Counted from the first letter of the stretch, positions 1 to 7,353 are shown. The stretch is 18,497 nt of DNA from an uncultured Lachnospiraceae bacterium (GCA_910588895.1 CAJUSS010000071.1:1-18497); one strand, 5' to 3'. Made by a program: numbers and translations. The notes: generated by a model from the letters alone, not told the origin.

Positions 1-831
1 ACACGACTCCAATATCCGGTAAAGATCAGCCAGCCGAACCCGGATCTAGCACAGTATATCATCAGTCAATATGGCGGTCCCGATGGCGAGATGGGCGCAT
101 CCATGCGCTATCTCTCCCAGCGCTTCGCCATGCCCTATAAGATCGCCAAGGGGACATTGACCGATATCGGCACAGAGGAGCTGGGACACTTAGAGATCGT
201 AGGGGCGATCGTCCATCAGCTGACCCGCAACCTGACCCCGGAGGAGATCCAGCGCTCCGGATTCGGCCCCTATTATATCGACCACACGGTAGGGGTCTGG
301 CCCCAGGCGGCAGGCGGCGTTCCCTTTAATGCCTGCGAGTTCCAGTCCAAAGGCGACCCCATCACGGACCTGTTTGAGGACCTTGCAGCAGAACAAAAGG
401 CCCGTGTCACCTATGACAATATCCTCCGCATGGTCAAGGACCCTGAGGTCTGCGATCCCATCCGGTTCTTGCGGAAGCGGGAGATCGTCCATTTCCAGCG
501 TTTCGGTGAAGTCCTGCGAGATGTTCAGGATCATTTAAACAGCAAGAACTTCTATGCCTTTAACCCCTCCTTTGATATCCCCCAAGGCCCGCGCTGCGAC
601 CAGATCCAGGGCGCCCAGAACGGCCAGAGCGGCCAGGATAGCCAATGCAGTCAATGGACGCAGGCCGGCCAAGGGACAACTGGCCAAGGAACACAGGATG
701 GCCAGATCGCTCAAGGCTGCCAGAGCGGCCAGTGGATGCAGGGAGGGCAGAGCTGCCAGTGGGCCCAGAACAGCCAGGACAGCCAATGGGCCCAGAACGG
801 CCAGGACAGCCAGTGGACTCAAAGCAGCTAG
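1..831 (+). CDS. cotJC: CotJC-like spore coat protein (manganese catalase family), 5' end outside window
   Basis: The reading frame is open from base 1, so the start codon lies outside; 276 residues are visible. The first ~195 residues match CotJC, a di-manganese catalase-like spore coat protein. Candidate metal ligands all sit at family spacing: E30 (PDGEMGAS), E60 and H63 (EELGHLE), E131 (AAEQKAR) and H164 (REIVHFQRF). CotJC proteins are usually about 190 residues, so the last ~80 residues (from about 196, after FDIPQGP) are an extension. It is rich in Gln, Gly, Ser and Trp, with a near 9-residue unit like SQWAQNGQD; the last copies correspond to 27-base DNA repeats from 754. The family is normally encoded with cotJA and cotJB, which would lie to the left, unseen. 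The stop is TAG at 829-831, and repeat-like sequence continues in frame after it (see findings). The catalase-fold call is secure; the role of the tail is unknown. Confidence 0.9.
   Translation, partial: TRLQYPVKISQPNPDLAQYIISQYGGPDGEMGASMRYLSQRFAMPYKIAKGTLTDIGTEELGHLEIVGAIVHQLTRNLTPEEIQRSGFGPYYIDHTVGVWPQAAGGVPFNACEFQSKGDPITDLFEDLAAEQKARVTYDNILRMVKDPEVCDPIRFLRKREIVHFQRFGEVLRDVQDHLNSKNFYAFNPSFDIPQGPRCDQIQGAQNGQSGQDSQCSQWTQAGQGTTGQGTQDGQIAQGCQSGQWMQGGQSCQWAQNSQDSQWAQNGQDSQWTQSS
754..831 (+). repeat. 27-base tandem repeats coding the CotJC tail
   Basis: Two near-identical 27-base units (754-780 and 781-807) and a shorter, more diverged third (808-831) encode CQWAQNSQD, SQWAQNGQD and SQWTQSS. 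Looser copies built on GGCCAG extend upstream to about 600. This kind of array can change copy number by slippage, so tail length may vary between strains. Confidence 0.8.
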
Positions 832-986
832 GACAGTCCATGGACACAAACTGACCAAGGGCCAGGTACGGGTGATGCCGGGACCAGGACTTGTCCATGC
901 AGAGACCGGTCCTCCCACTTCCAAAGCTAGAGGATCTCTCCAGATAGCGGCCCTGCCAGGATATCTTCTTTCTCTCCCTCTGGCAC

Positions 987-1022
987 AGATAGGGCTGCCG
1001 CGATCCTGCGGCAGCCCTATCT
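987..1022 (+). terminator. Strong hairpin, candidate terminator after cotJC
   Basis: A perfect 15-bp stem (987-1001 with 1008-1022, core AGGGCTGCCGC) closes a 6-base loop. It lies about 155 bases downstream of the cotJC stop. The bases after it are not a good T run on either strand, so it may act as an mRNA-stabilising 3' end or a weak terminator instead. Confidence 0.5.
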
Positions 1023-1161
1023 CATAAACTTCTCTAAACAACAGCGCTCTATCCGATGCACGCTGTCTCTCTGTTCCGCAAAAGGATCCTGCGGTCTCCC
1101 ATCGACTGCAAGATCTTTTCACAGGGGATCTTGCCCATCGAGGATCTTATCCTTTTGCTAT

Positions 1162-1195
1162 AGCCGCTATCGGTATACGATGCGGCTTTTACTTT
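1162..1195 (+). terminator. Intrinsic terminator, + strand
   Basis: AGCCGC-T-ATCG pairs with CGATGCGGCT (one bulged T, loop GTATA) and is followed directly by TTTTACTTT. The T run exists only in the + direction, so it ends a rightward transcript, either read-through from cotJC or an unannotated RNA between 1022 and 1162. Confidence 0.55.
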
Positions 1196-1270
1196 CGACC
1201 GCTTTCAGATGCAAAATGCGGCATACAGAGGGACGGCCTTTTTCCCATCCGCATCGCCGAAGTTGATCGT

Positions 1271-1317
1271 CAAAAAAGCCCGTCAGCCGGATATCCTATC
1301 CTCCGCGCTGACGGGCT
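1271..1317 (-). terminator. Intrinsic terminator of the DUF1622 gene
   Basis: On the - strand an 11-bp perfect stem (AGCCCGTCAGC pairing with GCTGACGGGCT; arms 1307-1317 and 1277-1287) is followed by TTTTTTG. It lies 60 bases beyond the stop at 1378. Confidence 0.85.
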
Positions 1318-1377
1318 CTCTCCCCGATCTGCCGCAGACCGCCCGATCTGTCACAAGATCGCCTGCGGCCATACCGC

Positions 1378-1734
1378 TCATTCTTTTTTTAATGCCTCCC
1401 GATGCTCTTCCTCCAGCAGCTCCGCCTCGGTCTCCGTCTTGATCTCCCAATGGATCAAAAAGGTCAGCGCCGCCCGGACCGCGATGATCGCCGCCACCAA
1501 AGCCACCTCCGACAGCTCACGCACCACCACCGTGCGCAGGATCTCGCTGCCCAGCTTGAACTCCAGCCCCATGGCCATCCCCTGGGCCAGCTGCAGACGG
1601 ACCTTCGGGTCCCTGCGCACATAGTTGATAAATCCCTGTACGCCTGACAGGATGATGATCACTACTCCTACCAGCTCAAAACCATGGATGGAGATCCCCA
1701 CCAGCCCTTCCAGCATCACTTCAAACATCTTCAT
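1378..1734 (-). CDS. DUF1622 family small membrane protein
   Basis: The product is 118 residues. Start chosen at 1734 (MKMFEVML) because AGGAGG lies 6 bases upstream; the frame is open to 1851, but that codon is part of the -35 box of the gene's promoter. Two hydrophobic stretches are visible: about residues 12-36 (GLVGISIHGFELVGVVIIIL and onward) and about 74-96 (ELSEVALVAAIIAVRAALTF). Between them is a basic loop (YVRRDPKVRLQL), and the C-terminus is acidic (ETEAELLEEEHREALKKE). This layout matches DUF1622, a widespread bacterial membrane family without an assigned function. It appears monocistronic, with a promoter at 1823-1851 and a terminator at 1271-1317. The family call is from memory of the sequence pattern. 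Confidence 0.82.
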   Translation of the reverse strand: MKMFEVMLEGLVGISIHGFELVGVVIIILSGVQGFINYVRRDPKVRLQLAQGMAMGLEFKLGSEILRTVVVRELSEVALVAAIIAVRAALTFLIHWEIKTETEAELLEEEHREALKKE

Positions 1735-1822
1735 ATCTGCCCTCCTGCTCACACACCTGAACGATCTTTGCTCCGGACCTATAGACCTATCCTCCGCCCA
1801 GGCAAATATCTTGTCATTAAAA

Positions 1823-1851
1823 AGTATAGCAGATATGTTGAGAAATGTCAT
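1823..1851 (-). promoter_or_regulatory. Sigma-A promoter of the DUF1622 gene
   Basis: On the - strand ATGACA (1851-1846), a 17-base spacer and TATACT (1828-1823), with a TG just before the -10 (extended -10). Transcription would start near 1816, about 80 bases before the ATG at 1734. Confidence 0.75.
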
Positions 1852-1891
1852 CTACTTCTCTAAAATGTCGAAAATGCGGCATCTTTGTGGG

Positions 1892-2656
1892 TCACTTTAC
1901 GCCCAGCGCCCCTCTGCTCTCCTCCAGATGCCCCAGGATCTCCCGCTTATACGCCAAAAACTGCTCGGACAGAGAAAAGTCCTTCGCTCTGGGCTTTGGC
2001 TCCCGGATCCGGATCTCCTTTGTGACCCGCCCCGGTCTCCCGGTCAGCAGGTATATCCGGTCGGACAGGAGGATCGCCTCGTCGATATCGTGGGTCACGA
2101 ACAAGGTGGACAGGTCGATCTGCTCCATCACCTGCAGATACCAGTTGTGGACCTCCTTTTTCGTCAGCATGTCCAGCGCGGAAAAGGGCTCGTCCAAAAG
2201 CGCCACCCGCTGAGAGAATAAATAGGTGCGCAGGAGCGCCGCCCTCTGTTTCATCCCTCCGGACAGCTGGGCCGGATACTTGCGCTGAGTGCCCTCTAAG
2301 CCGAATCGGGAAAAATACGCGGACGCTTTCTGGCGGGCGGCGCTTTTTTTCATCCCCTTCACCAGTAAGGGGAGGGCTACATTGTCCACGATCGTCCGGT
2401 AAGGAAGGAGCAGATCCTTCTGGAGCATGTAACTGACCTGCCCCGGCTTCCCGGTGATCTCCGCGCCGTCCAGATAGACCCTTCCCGCATCCGGCTGGCT
2501 CAGCCCGGCCAGCACATTGAACAGGGTCGTCTTGCCCCCTCCGCTGACCCCCAGGAGGGAGACCAGCTCCCCCTCCTCAAGCTCTAATGAGATCTCCTCG
2601 ATGATCCTCTGTCCGCCAAAGGACTTTGCTATCCCTTCTGCTCTCAGCACTGCCAT
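1892..2656 (-). CDS. thiZ: Thiamin-precursor ABC transporter, ATP-binding protein
   Basis: The product is 254 residues. It powers uptake through the ThiX/ThiY partners encoded just upstream. Walker A is GVSGGGKTT (36-44), the Q-loop has YMLQKD (76-81), the signature is LSGGMKQR (131-138), Walker B ends in LLDEPFSALD (153-162) and the switch His is in VTHD (His189). The layout is that of the nitrate/taurine/thiamin-precursor (NrtD/SsuB/ThiZ) group. Start chosen at 2656 (MAVLRAEG), with AGGAGG seven bases upstream; the frame stays open to 2863, but that part overlaps thiY and is not protein-like. It is the last gene of the riboswitch operon, 76 bases after thiY. No clear terminator is seen before the next promoter near 1851. 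Substrate assignment rests on the TPP riboswitch and ThiY. Confidence 0.88.
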   Translation of the reverse strand: MAVLRAEGIAKSFGGQRIIEEISLELEEGELVSLLGVSGGGKTTLFNVLAGLSQPDAGRVYLDGAEITGKPGQVSYMLQKDLLLPYRTIVDNVALPLLVKGMKKSAARQKASAYFSRFGLEGTQRKYPAQLSGGMKQRAALLRTYLFSQRVALLDEPFSALDMLTKKEVHNWYLQVMEQIDLSTLFVTHDIDEAILLSDRIYLLTGRPGRVTKEIRIREPKPRAKDFSLSEQFLAYKREILGHLEESRGALGVK

Positions 2657-2732
2657 GTCATCCCTCCTGCCATGTCTCCTGGTCTGCTCCTCTGCACATC
2701 CCTCTGCCTCTTTTGGGGCCGTTTTTATGATC

Positions 2733-3824
2733 CTATCGGGGGAGATAGTCGTTGGTAAACCCGATGCCCGCCGGCAGCTCCGGATCGGAAAGCCCCTCCG
2801 CATTGAGCCAGGAATAGAAGCCGTTCCAGCGCTCCGGATCCATATAGCCCCACTGTGGGGCATCTGCCTGGTAACGGGGGGACAGATACTCCTGAGCGGC
2901 TAAGACCAGCTCCGAATCCAGCTCCGGCGCCGCCTTGCACAGGATATCCGCCGCTCCCTCCGGGTCGCGGGCCGCATCCTCATAGCCTTTGCTGAGCGCC
3001 GCCAAAAATGCCCTGGCTGTGTCCGGCTCCTCCTCCAAAAACGCACTGCCGGAGATCACCACCGGTGTATAGTAGTCAAATACCGGATCCAGATCTGCAA
3101 AAGCGAGATAGTCCGTCTCCAGACCTTCCAGCTCTGTCTTCACTCCCGCCCAGCCATAAAAGATCCAGATCGCGTCCACGGACCGGGACTTTAAGGCGGA
3201 TACCTCATCTGTCACCGTGCTGGGGATCAGCTCCACCTTTTCAAAGTCGCCGCCGTCCCCTTCCACTACTGTCCGCAGGGTCGCCAGCTCCACCGGTGAC
3301 TCCCAGGTCGCATATTTTTTTCCTTCCATCCCCTTTGGCGTATCCATGCCCTCCCCCTTTCGGGAAACGATCCCGGAGGTGTTATGCTGGAGGATGGCTG
3401 CCACCGCCTTGATCGGGAGTGCTCCGTCCCCCACCAGGGCCGGGGCCATGGTATCCTGGAAGCTGACGCCAAACTGTGCTTTCCCGGAAGCTACCAGCAC
3501 CTCAGCTCCTCCCTCCGGCGGCTGCACGATCTCCACCTCCAAGCCGGCTTCATCAAAATATCCCTTTTCCCGGGCCACATACACGCCGGTGTGGTTAGTG
3601 TTGGGCGTCCAATCCAGCACAAAGGTGATCTTTTTCTTTTCGCCCGTGCTGCTCCCGCCTTCTTTCGATCCGACCTCCCCATCGGCACCTTTTGCAGACC
3701 CGCCTCCATCGGCGGCATCTTTGGCAGCCGCCTCGTCTCCCGTGCCGGCCCCGCAGGCCGCCAGGGAAAGGGTCAATGCCGCTGCCATCGCGATGCTCCA
3801 TCCTTTGCTCCATCTCTTCTTCAT
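2733..3824 (-). CDS. thiY: Thiamin pyrimidine-precursor binding lipoprotein (NMT1/THI5-like)
   Basis: The product is 363 residues. It captures a pyrimidine precursor of thiamin outside the cell; in Bacillus relatives this is formylaminopyrimidine (HMP in others). The N-terminus is a lipoprotein signal (MKKR, hydrophobic core, LSLAAC with the lipidated Cys at 24), followed by an acidic Gly/Ser linker (about 25-63). The NMT1/THI5 domain then opens with FVLDWTPNTNHTGVYVA (about 68-84), the hallmark of ThiY proteins. Later motifs include FGVSFQDTMAPAL and WIFYGWAGV. The yeast THI5 cysteine-rich CCCFC motif is absent, as expected for a transport protein and not a synthase. AAAGGAG lies 9 bases before the ATG. 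The gene sits between thiX and thiZ under the TPP riboswitch. The exact ligand is inferred. Confidence 0.9.
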   Translation of the reverse strand: MKKRWSKGWSIAMAAALTLSLAACGAGTGDEAAAKDAADGGGSAKGADGEVGSKEGGSSTGEKKKITFVLDWTPNTNHTGVYVAREKGYFDEAGLEVEIVQPPEGGAEVLVASGKAQFGVSFQDTMAPALVGDGALPIKAVAAILQHNTSGIVSRKGEGMDTPKGMEGKKYATWESPVELATLRTVVEGDGGDFEKVELIPSTVTDEVSALKSRSVDAIWIFYGWAGVKTELEGLETDYLAFADLDPVFDYYTPVVISGSAFLEEEPDTARAFLAALSKGYEDAARDPEGAADILCKAAPELDSELVLAAQEYLSPRYQADAPQWGYMDPERWNGFYSWLNAEGLSDPELPAGIGFTNDYLPR

Positions 3825-3925
3825 CGTGCTCCGCTCCTTTATCTTTCTTTTATGACGCTCGTTCCTGCTCTTTTTATATGCCTGTCTGTGATCCGTCCAT
3901 CATCTCCCGCATAGACGTTTGGACT

Positions 3926-4708
3926 TCATGGCTTTCGCCCATCCTGCTCCTCGTCCCGGTCCCATGGCATGCACAGGCGCTGGAGCGCTCCCACTCCGCT
4001 CATCAGGAGCAGGCTGATCGCCGAGACCAAAAAGATCACCGCGAACATCTTGTCAAAGGAAAATGCTTTCCGGACCCTGGTCATATACACACCCAGCCCG
4101 CCAAAGCCTCCCAGCCACTCCGAGATCACCGCCCCCACCACCGCATAGGAGACCGAGATCTTCAACCCGGAGAAAAACTGCCCCATGGCCCCCGGCAGCT
4201 TGATATAGCGGAAGATCTGCCCTTGCCTGGCCCCCATGGCCCGCAGCAGGTCGACCGCATCCGGATCCGCTGACTTGAAACCATTTAACAGCCCCACCGC
4301 GATGGGAAAAAATGTGGTCATAACGATCAAGATCACCTTAGGCATCATCTCGTACCCGAACCACAAGACTAATAGGGGCGCGATCGCCACCGTGGGGATC
4401 GTCTGTGTCAATACGATCAGCGGATAGAAGGCCTGATACAGCACATCTGACCAGTCCATGACCACCGCCATGAACGCCCCCAGCAAGATCCCCACGGCCA
4501 GACCGATAAAGGCTTCTGACAAGGTGATGGCCGAGTGCTCCAGCAGGGCAGGGAGCTCTGCAAGGAAGGCCTTGCCCACCTGGACCGGCGATGGAAGGAG
4601 AAAGGCATCTATGAGCCCTGTCCCGGTCACCAGCTGCCATATCAGCAGGATCGCCAACAGGGTCGAGCAGGACCAGAACCTTCCCGCTATCTTCGTTCTT
4701 CTTTTCAA
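3926..4708 (-). CDS. thiX: Thiamin-precursor ABC transporter permease (TTG start)
   Basis: The product is 260 residues. It has the BPD_transp_1 fold with about six membrane segments, starting at ILLIWQLVTGTGLIDAFLLP. The cytoplasmic coupling region falls around ADPDAVDLLRAMGARQGQIF, matching the EAA loop. ISEWLGGFGGLG near the end is typical of the SsuC/ThiX group. Start chosen at TTG 4708 (reads LKRRTKIAGRF), because GAGGAG lies about 9 bases upstream and no in-frame ATG or GTG further up has a ribosome binding site. An out-of-frame ATG sits between that site and the TTG. This is the first gene of the operon, read after the riboswitch terminator at 4845-4879. The gap to thiY is 101 bases. 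Confidence 0.87.
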   Translation of the reverse strand: MKRRTKIAGRFWSCSTLLAILLIWQLVTGTGLIDAFLLPSPVQVGKAFLAELPALLEHSAITLSEAFIGLAVGILLGAFMAVVMDWSDVLYQAFYPLIVLTQTIPTVAIAPLLVLWFGYEMMPKVILIVMTTFFPIAVGLLNGFKSADPDAVDLLRAMGARQGQIFRYIKLPGAMGQFFSGLKISVSYAVVGAVISEWLGGFGGLGVYMTRVRKAFSFDKMFAVIFLVSAISLLLMSGVGALQRLCMPWDRDEEQDGRKP

Positions 4709-4844
4709 TGGACATCTCTCCTCTCTTCGACCGGTAAGGCTGACCTTCTCCGCAGAGCAAAACCCCCGCTGCAGGCAAAAAGACATCAAGCTTGCAGCGC
4801 TACACTTCACCGAAGGCGTGCACAGCCAGGCCTATCGCTCGCGG

Positions 4845-4879
4845 AAATAAAAGATCCGCCTGGATCTCTCTCAGGCGGA
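4845..4879 (-). terminator. Riboswitch-controlled intrinsic terminator
   Basis: On the - strand TCCGCCTG pairs with CAGGCGGA (8 bp, arms 4879-4872 and 4862-4855, loop of 9) and is followed by TCTTTTATTT. It lies about 40 bases after the TPP aptamer and before thiX, the standard place for a transcription-attenuating expression platform. Confidence 0.88.
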
Positions 4880-4917
4880 ATAGGTTCTTCCCTTCATAAT
4901 GGGCCACTTTTTGTGGA

Positions 4918-5008
4918 TGATTTCCTACGCTGGCATTATCCAGATCAGGTTCCAGGGTTTAAGATATGATCTATCTCATCTCAGCCGGACAGTACCAGCA
5001 CCCCTCTC
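4918..5008 (-). ncRNA. TPP (THI-element) riboswitch
   Basis: The - strand carries the thi-box: GAGGGGTGCTGG at the 5' side, GGCTGAGAT (P3 side), ACCCTGGAACCTGATCTGG, and GATAATGCCAGCGTAGGAA at the 3' side, all in correct order. TPP binding to this aptamer represses downstream genes. Here the nearby terminator implies premature termination when TPP is plentiful. It precedes thiX-thiY-thiZ and supports their substrate assignment. Confidence 0.96.
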
Positions 5009-5022
5009 GATTGTCAAGAATA

Positions 5023-5051
5023 AGTCTATCACTATCTGGCACGTTCGTCAA
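5023..5051 (-). promoter_or_regulatory. Sigma-A promoter of the thiXYZ operon
   Basis: On the - strand TTGACG (5051-5046), a 17-base spacer and TAGACT (5028-5023). The predicted start is near 5016, just ahead of the TPP aptamer. Confidence 0.8.
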
Positions 5052-5102
5052 CTGCTCTTTTTGCATTTTTACCCATTACGATCGCATAGGTCTTGCCGGA
5101 TA

Positions 5103-5555
5103 TCATATCTCCGCGCTATGATCGAAAAGCGCTCCTTGGATCTGGAGGATGTGCTCCATCAAAAGAGCGGTCCCGTCCATCAGGACCAGCCTGCGCCCGT
5201 AAGGATCGATCTTCGCCAGCCTTCCGGACACAGACCGGTAGAAGCCTCCGGCCTTCCGGTCATCCGGCTGAAAGAATGTGATCGTCACCTCCGGCTTTTC
5301 TCCTAAGTGTTCCCCAAGCAGGGTCAGCCTTCTGTCCAGCTCGGCTCTGCAGTCCTCATCCGGCTCCGCCCAGGCTTCTGTCAGCCGCCCTGTCTCCCGG
5401 ACCGCATCCCCATACCCTGTCAATGCCGCAAAGGGCGCAAACTGCGCCGCCCGCTCCGCCAGGGACATCCGAGGATGGACCGGGGAGGTGGGATGGGGGA
5501 GATCGATGATATCCTCATAGCGGTATGCACGTTCACGCGTCTCATGCTCATCCAT
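5103..5555 (-). CDS. YolD-like protein, partner of a Y-family polymerase
   Basis: The product is 150 residues. After a charged N-terminus (RYEDIIDLPHPTSPVHPRM, about 11-30) comes the family-typical RMSLAERAAQFAPFAALTGY (29-48), then a helix rich in acidic residues. The C-terminal half is beta-rich (VTITFFQPDDRKAGGFY, GRLAKIDPYGRRLVLMDGTALLM) and resembles YolD-type domains. YolD-like genes are commonly coupled to UvrX/DinB-type polymerases in Firmicutes, and this one lies 115 bases downstream of such a gene with no terminator between. GGAGG lies 9 bases before the ATG. Its biochemical role is not established; association with the polymerase is an inference from context. The operon is probably SOS-controlled through the LexA box at 7354-7367. 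Confidence 0.8.
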   Translation of the reverse strand: MDEHETRERAYRYEDIIDLPHPTSPVHPRMSLAERAAQFAPFAALTGYGDAVRETGRLTEAWAEPDEDCRAELDRRLTLLGEHLGEKPEVTITFFQPDDRKAGGFYRSVSGRLAKIDPYGRRLVLMDGTALLMEHILQIQGALFDHSAEI

Positions 5556-5670
5556 CAGCTGCAGCCTCCATTTCCGTACGCTATCTCCCTGCTCTCCATA
5601 GGACGGCCTCTGCGTGCAAAGACCTACGCCAAGCCCAGCGGCTATATCGAAGAGCAGGACACATACGCCT

Positions 5671-7206
5671 CTACGCTTTATGCCCTCCGATCTGCCTGTT
5701 CCGCTCCCTGGCCGTAGCCCCCTCCTGCAGGCTCATCCCCTTCAATACCGCATTCTTCCCAAACCTCTTTTTGATCTCCAGCATGGCCTGCTGTATCTTC
5801 TTTTCCTGGGCCAGAGCCGTCTCTTCTTTTCTGCGTGCCTCCTCTAAGGCCTCATAGTCCGTGAACAGATCCAGCTGCTCCACCTGCATCTGCTCCTCCC
5901 GGTCCGCGGACACCTCATCCATCACCCGGCAGGCAGTGATATAGATCCGCCTGACCGACAGCTCCGGGTCCACGATCCGGTCGAACAACTCCATGGCGGC
6001 ATCGGTGATCTGTCTTGTGGAGGATGTCCTTCTCTTTAAGTTCACGGTCCCGTGGGCATGTTTGGGGACCTTCCTTCCGTAGCGGTCCGTGGTCACCGGC
6101 CCTTTGTACCGTCCGCGGTCCTTAGGATCTGCCAGGTTCTCCATATCATACCCTACCGTCAGCACGATCTGGTCGGTCAAAAGCCCCTTCTCCACCAGAT
6201 CCAGAGACAAAAAGTCCGCCATCTCCCGGGCCACCAGCCTGGCTTTCTGGAAAGGGTAGGGGCACTGCAGCACCTGGCCGGAGCCGATGCTGCTGCTCTC
6301 CGGCTTGTAAGCCTTGATCTCCTTCATGGTGCAGGGCTCCCACCCCCAGGCATGGTCGATCAAAAGCTCCGCATTGACGCCGAACATCCGGTAGAGCAGC
6401 TCCTCGTTATAGTAGTCCGTGCTCTTGCCGATGGAGCAGCGCGCGATATCCCCCATGGTGAAGAGTCCCTGCTCCGCTAACCGTTTCGCATATCCCGGTC
6501 CCACCCGCCAGATATGGGTCAATGGCCGGTAGTCCCAAAGTTTGCGCCGATAGCGCATCTCATCCAGCTCCGCGATCCGCACCCCGTCTGGATCTGGCTG
6601 GATATGCTTGGCCACGATGTCCATAGCCACCTTTGCCAGGTAAAGGTTGGTCCCGATCCCGGCGGTGGCCGTGATCCCTGTAGCCGAAAAGACGGCCCGG
6701 ATCATCTCCTTAGCCAGCTCCCTGGCCGTCAGACCATAGGTATCCAGATAATCGGTCACATCCATGAACACCTCGTCGATCGAATACACATGGATATCCT
6801 CCGGCGCCACAAACTTAAGATAGATCTGATAAACTTCCGTGCTCCGCTCCATATAGAGGGCCATGCGGGGCGGGGCAACGATATAGTCCACCGCCAATGA
6901 CGGATCGGCCCTCAGCAGCAGATCATCTGCGGAGGAGCCGGAAAATATCCGGTCCGGAGCGTCCCTCCTCCTTCGGGCATTGACCTTTCTCACCTTCTGC
7001 ACCACCTCAAATAGCCTGGCCCGGCCCCCTATCCCGTAAGCCTTTAAGGAAGGGCTGACCGCCAGACAGATCGTCTTCTCCGTCCGGCTCTCATCCGCCA
7101 CCACCAGGTTTGTGGTCAGAGGGTCCAGCTCACGCTCCATACATTCCACGGAAGCATAAAAGGATTTCAGATCGATCGCGATATATATACGCCCGCCTTC
7201 CTCCAT
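5671..7206 (-). CDS. Y-family DNA polymerase (UvrX/DinB-like)
   Basis: The product is 511 residues, a predicted translesion DNA polymerase. The catalytic core is visible: IAIDLKSFYASVE gives metal-binding D12, and YSIDEVFMDV gives D144 and E145. Thumb-like GVGTNLYLA-type (here GIGTNLYLAKVAMDIVA) and LWDYRPLTHIWRVGPG segments follow. QLDLF at 444-448 is a classic beta-clamp binding motif. It is longer than typical DinB (about 350-420), with an insert around 82-125, like the Firmicutes UvrX/YqjW group. Start chosen at 7206 (MEEGGRIYIAID), with AAAGGAGG 9 bases upstream, not the longer frame to 7236. The promoter with its LexA box lies about 150 bases upstream, so DNA-damage induction is expected. 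I cannot separate uvrX-type from other subfamilies by eye, so no symbol is given. Confidence 0.92.
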   Translation of the reverse strand: MEEGGRIYIAIDLKSFYASVECMERELDPLTTNLVVADESRTEKTICLAVSPSLKAYGIGGRARLFEVVQKVRKVNARRRRDAPDRIFSGSSADDLLLRADPSLAVDYIVAPPRMALYMERSTEVYQIYLKFVAPEDIHVYSIDEVFMDVTDYLDTYGLTARELAKEMIRAVFSATGITATAGIGTNLYLAKVAMDIVAKHIQPDPDGVRIAELDEMRYRRKLWDYRPLTHIWRVGPGYAKRLAEQGLFTMGDIARCSIGKSTDYYNEELLYRMFGVNAELLIDHAWGWEPCTMKEIKAYKPESSSIGSGQVLQCPYPFQKARLVAREMADFLSLDLVEKGLLTDQIVLTVGYDMENLADPKDRGRYKGPVTTDRYGRKVPKHAHGTVNLKRRTSSTRQITDAAMELFDRIVDPELSVRRIYITACRVMDEVSADREEQMQVEQLDLFTDYEALEEARRKEETALAQEKKIQQAMLEIKKRFGKNAVLKGMSLQEGATARERNRQIGGHKA

Positions 7207-7353
7207 ATCTCCCCGCCTCCTTTTGACACCCTGCATCCTGTCCTATGCCCGGTCTTACACGCGCTTGCTCTACCCGCCTTCTCTAACTCGTGCCTATCCT
7301 CTAGCTTCTCACATCTGCCGTCCCATTATGCAATCGTCATCCGCCGGGCATGC

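Larger units (their letters stand above)
832..1377. other. Non-coding, hairpin-rich interval between cotJC and the DUF1622 gene
   Basis: No convincing gene fills these 546 bases; the long open frames on both strands are shadows of the GGCCAG repeats. It holds an in-frame continuation of the cotJC tail after its stop (832-930), a 15-bp hairpin (987-1022), a nested inverted-repeat region (1078-1158) with a possible tiny ORF on the - strand (1049-1138), a terminator-like hairpin on the + strand (1162-1195), and the terminator of the - strand DUF1622 gene (1271-1317). Confidence 0.6.

Noticed and set aside
754..831. CRISPR-like short tandem repeats
   Set aside because: Units are directly abutting and in coding phase with no spacers; no cas gene is nearby.
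535..1122. 195-codon open frame on the - strand opposite the cotJC tail
   Set aside because: It is the antisense reading of GGCCAG repeats, giving repetitive Ala/Leu/Pro text without a family pattern or ribosome binding site.
4338..4778. 146-codon - strand frame containing MSIEKKNEDSGK
   Set aside because: It overlaps thiX in another frame; thiX has clear permease segments, while this frame turns into Arg/Gly/Pro-rich text.
5556..5670. Possible small gene between the polymerase and YolD-like genes
   Set aside because: The only frame with an ATG is short, has no ribosome binding site and reads as basic, Arg/Trp-rich text.
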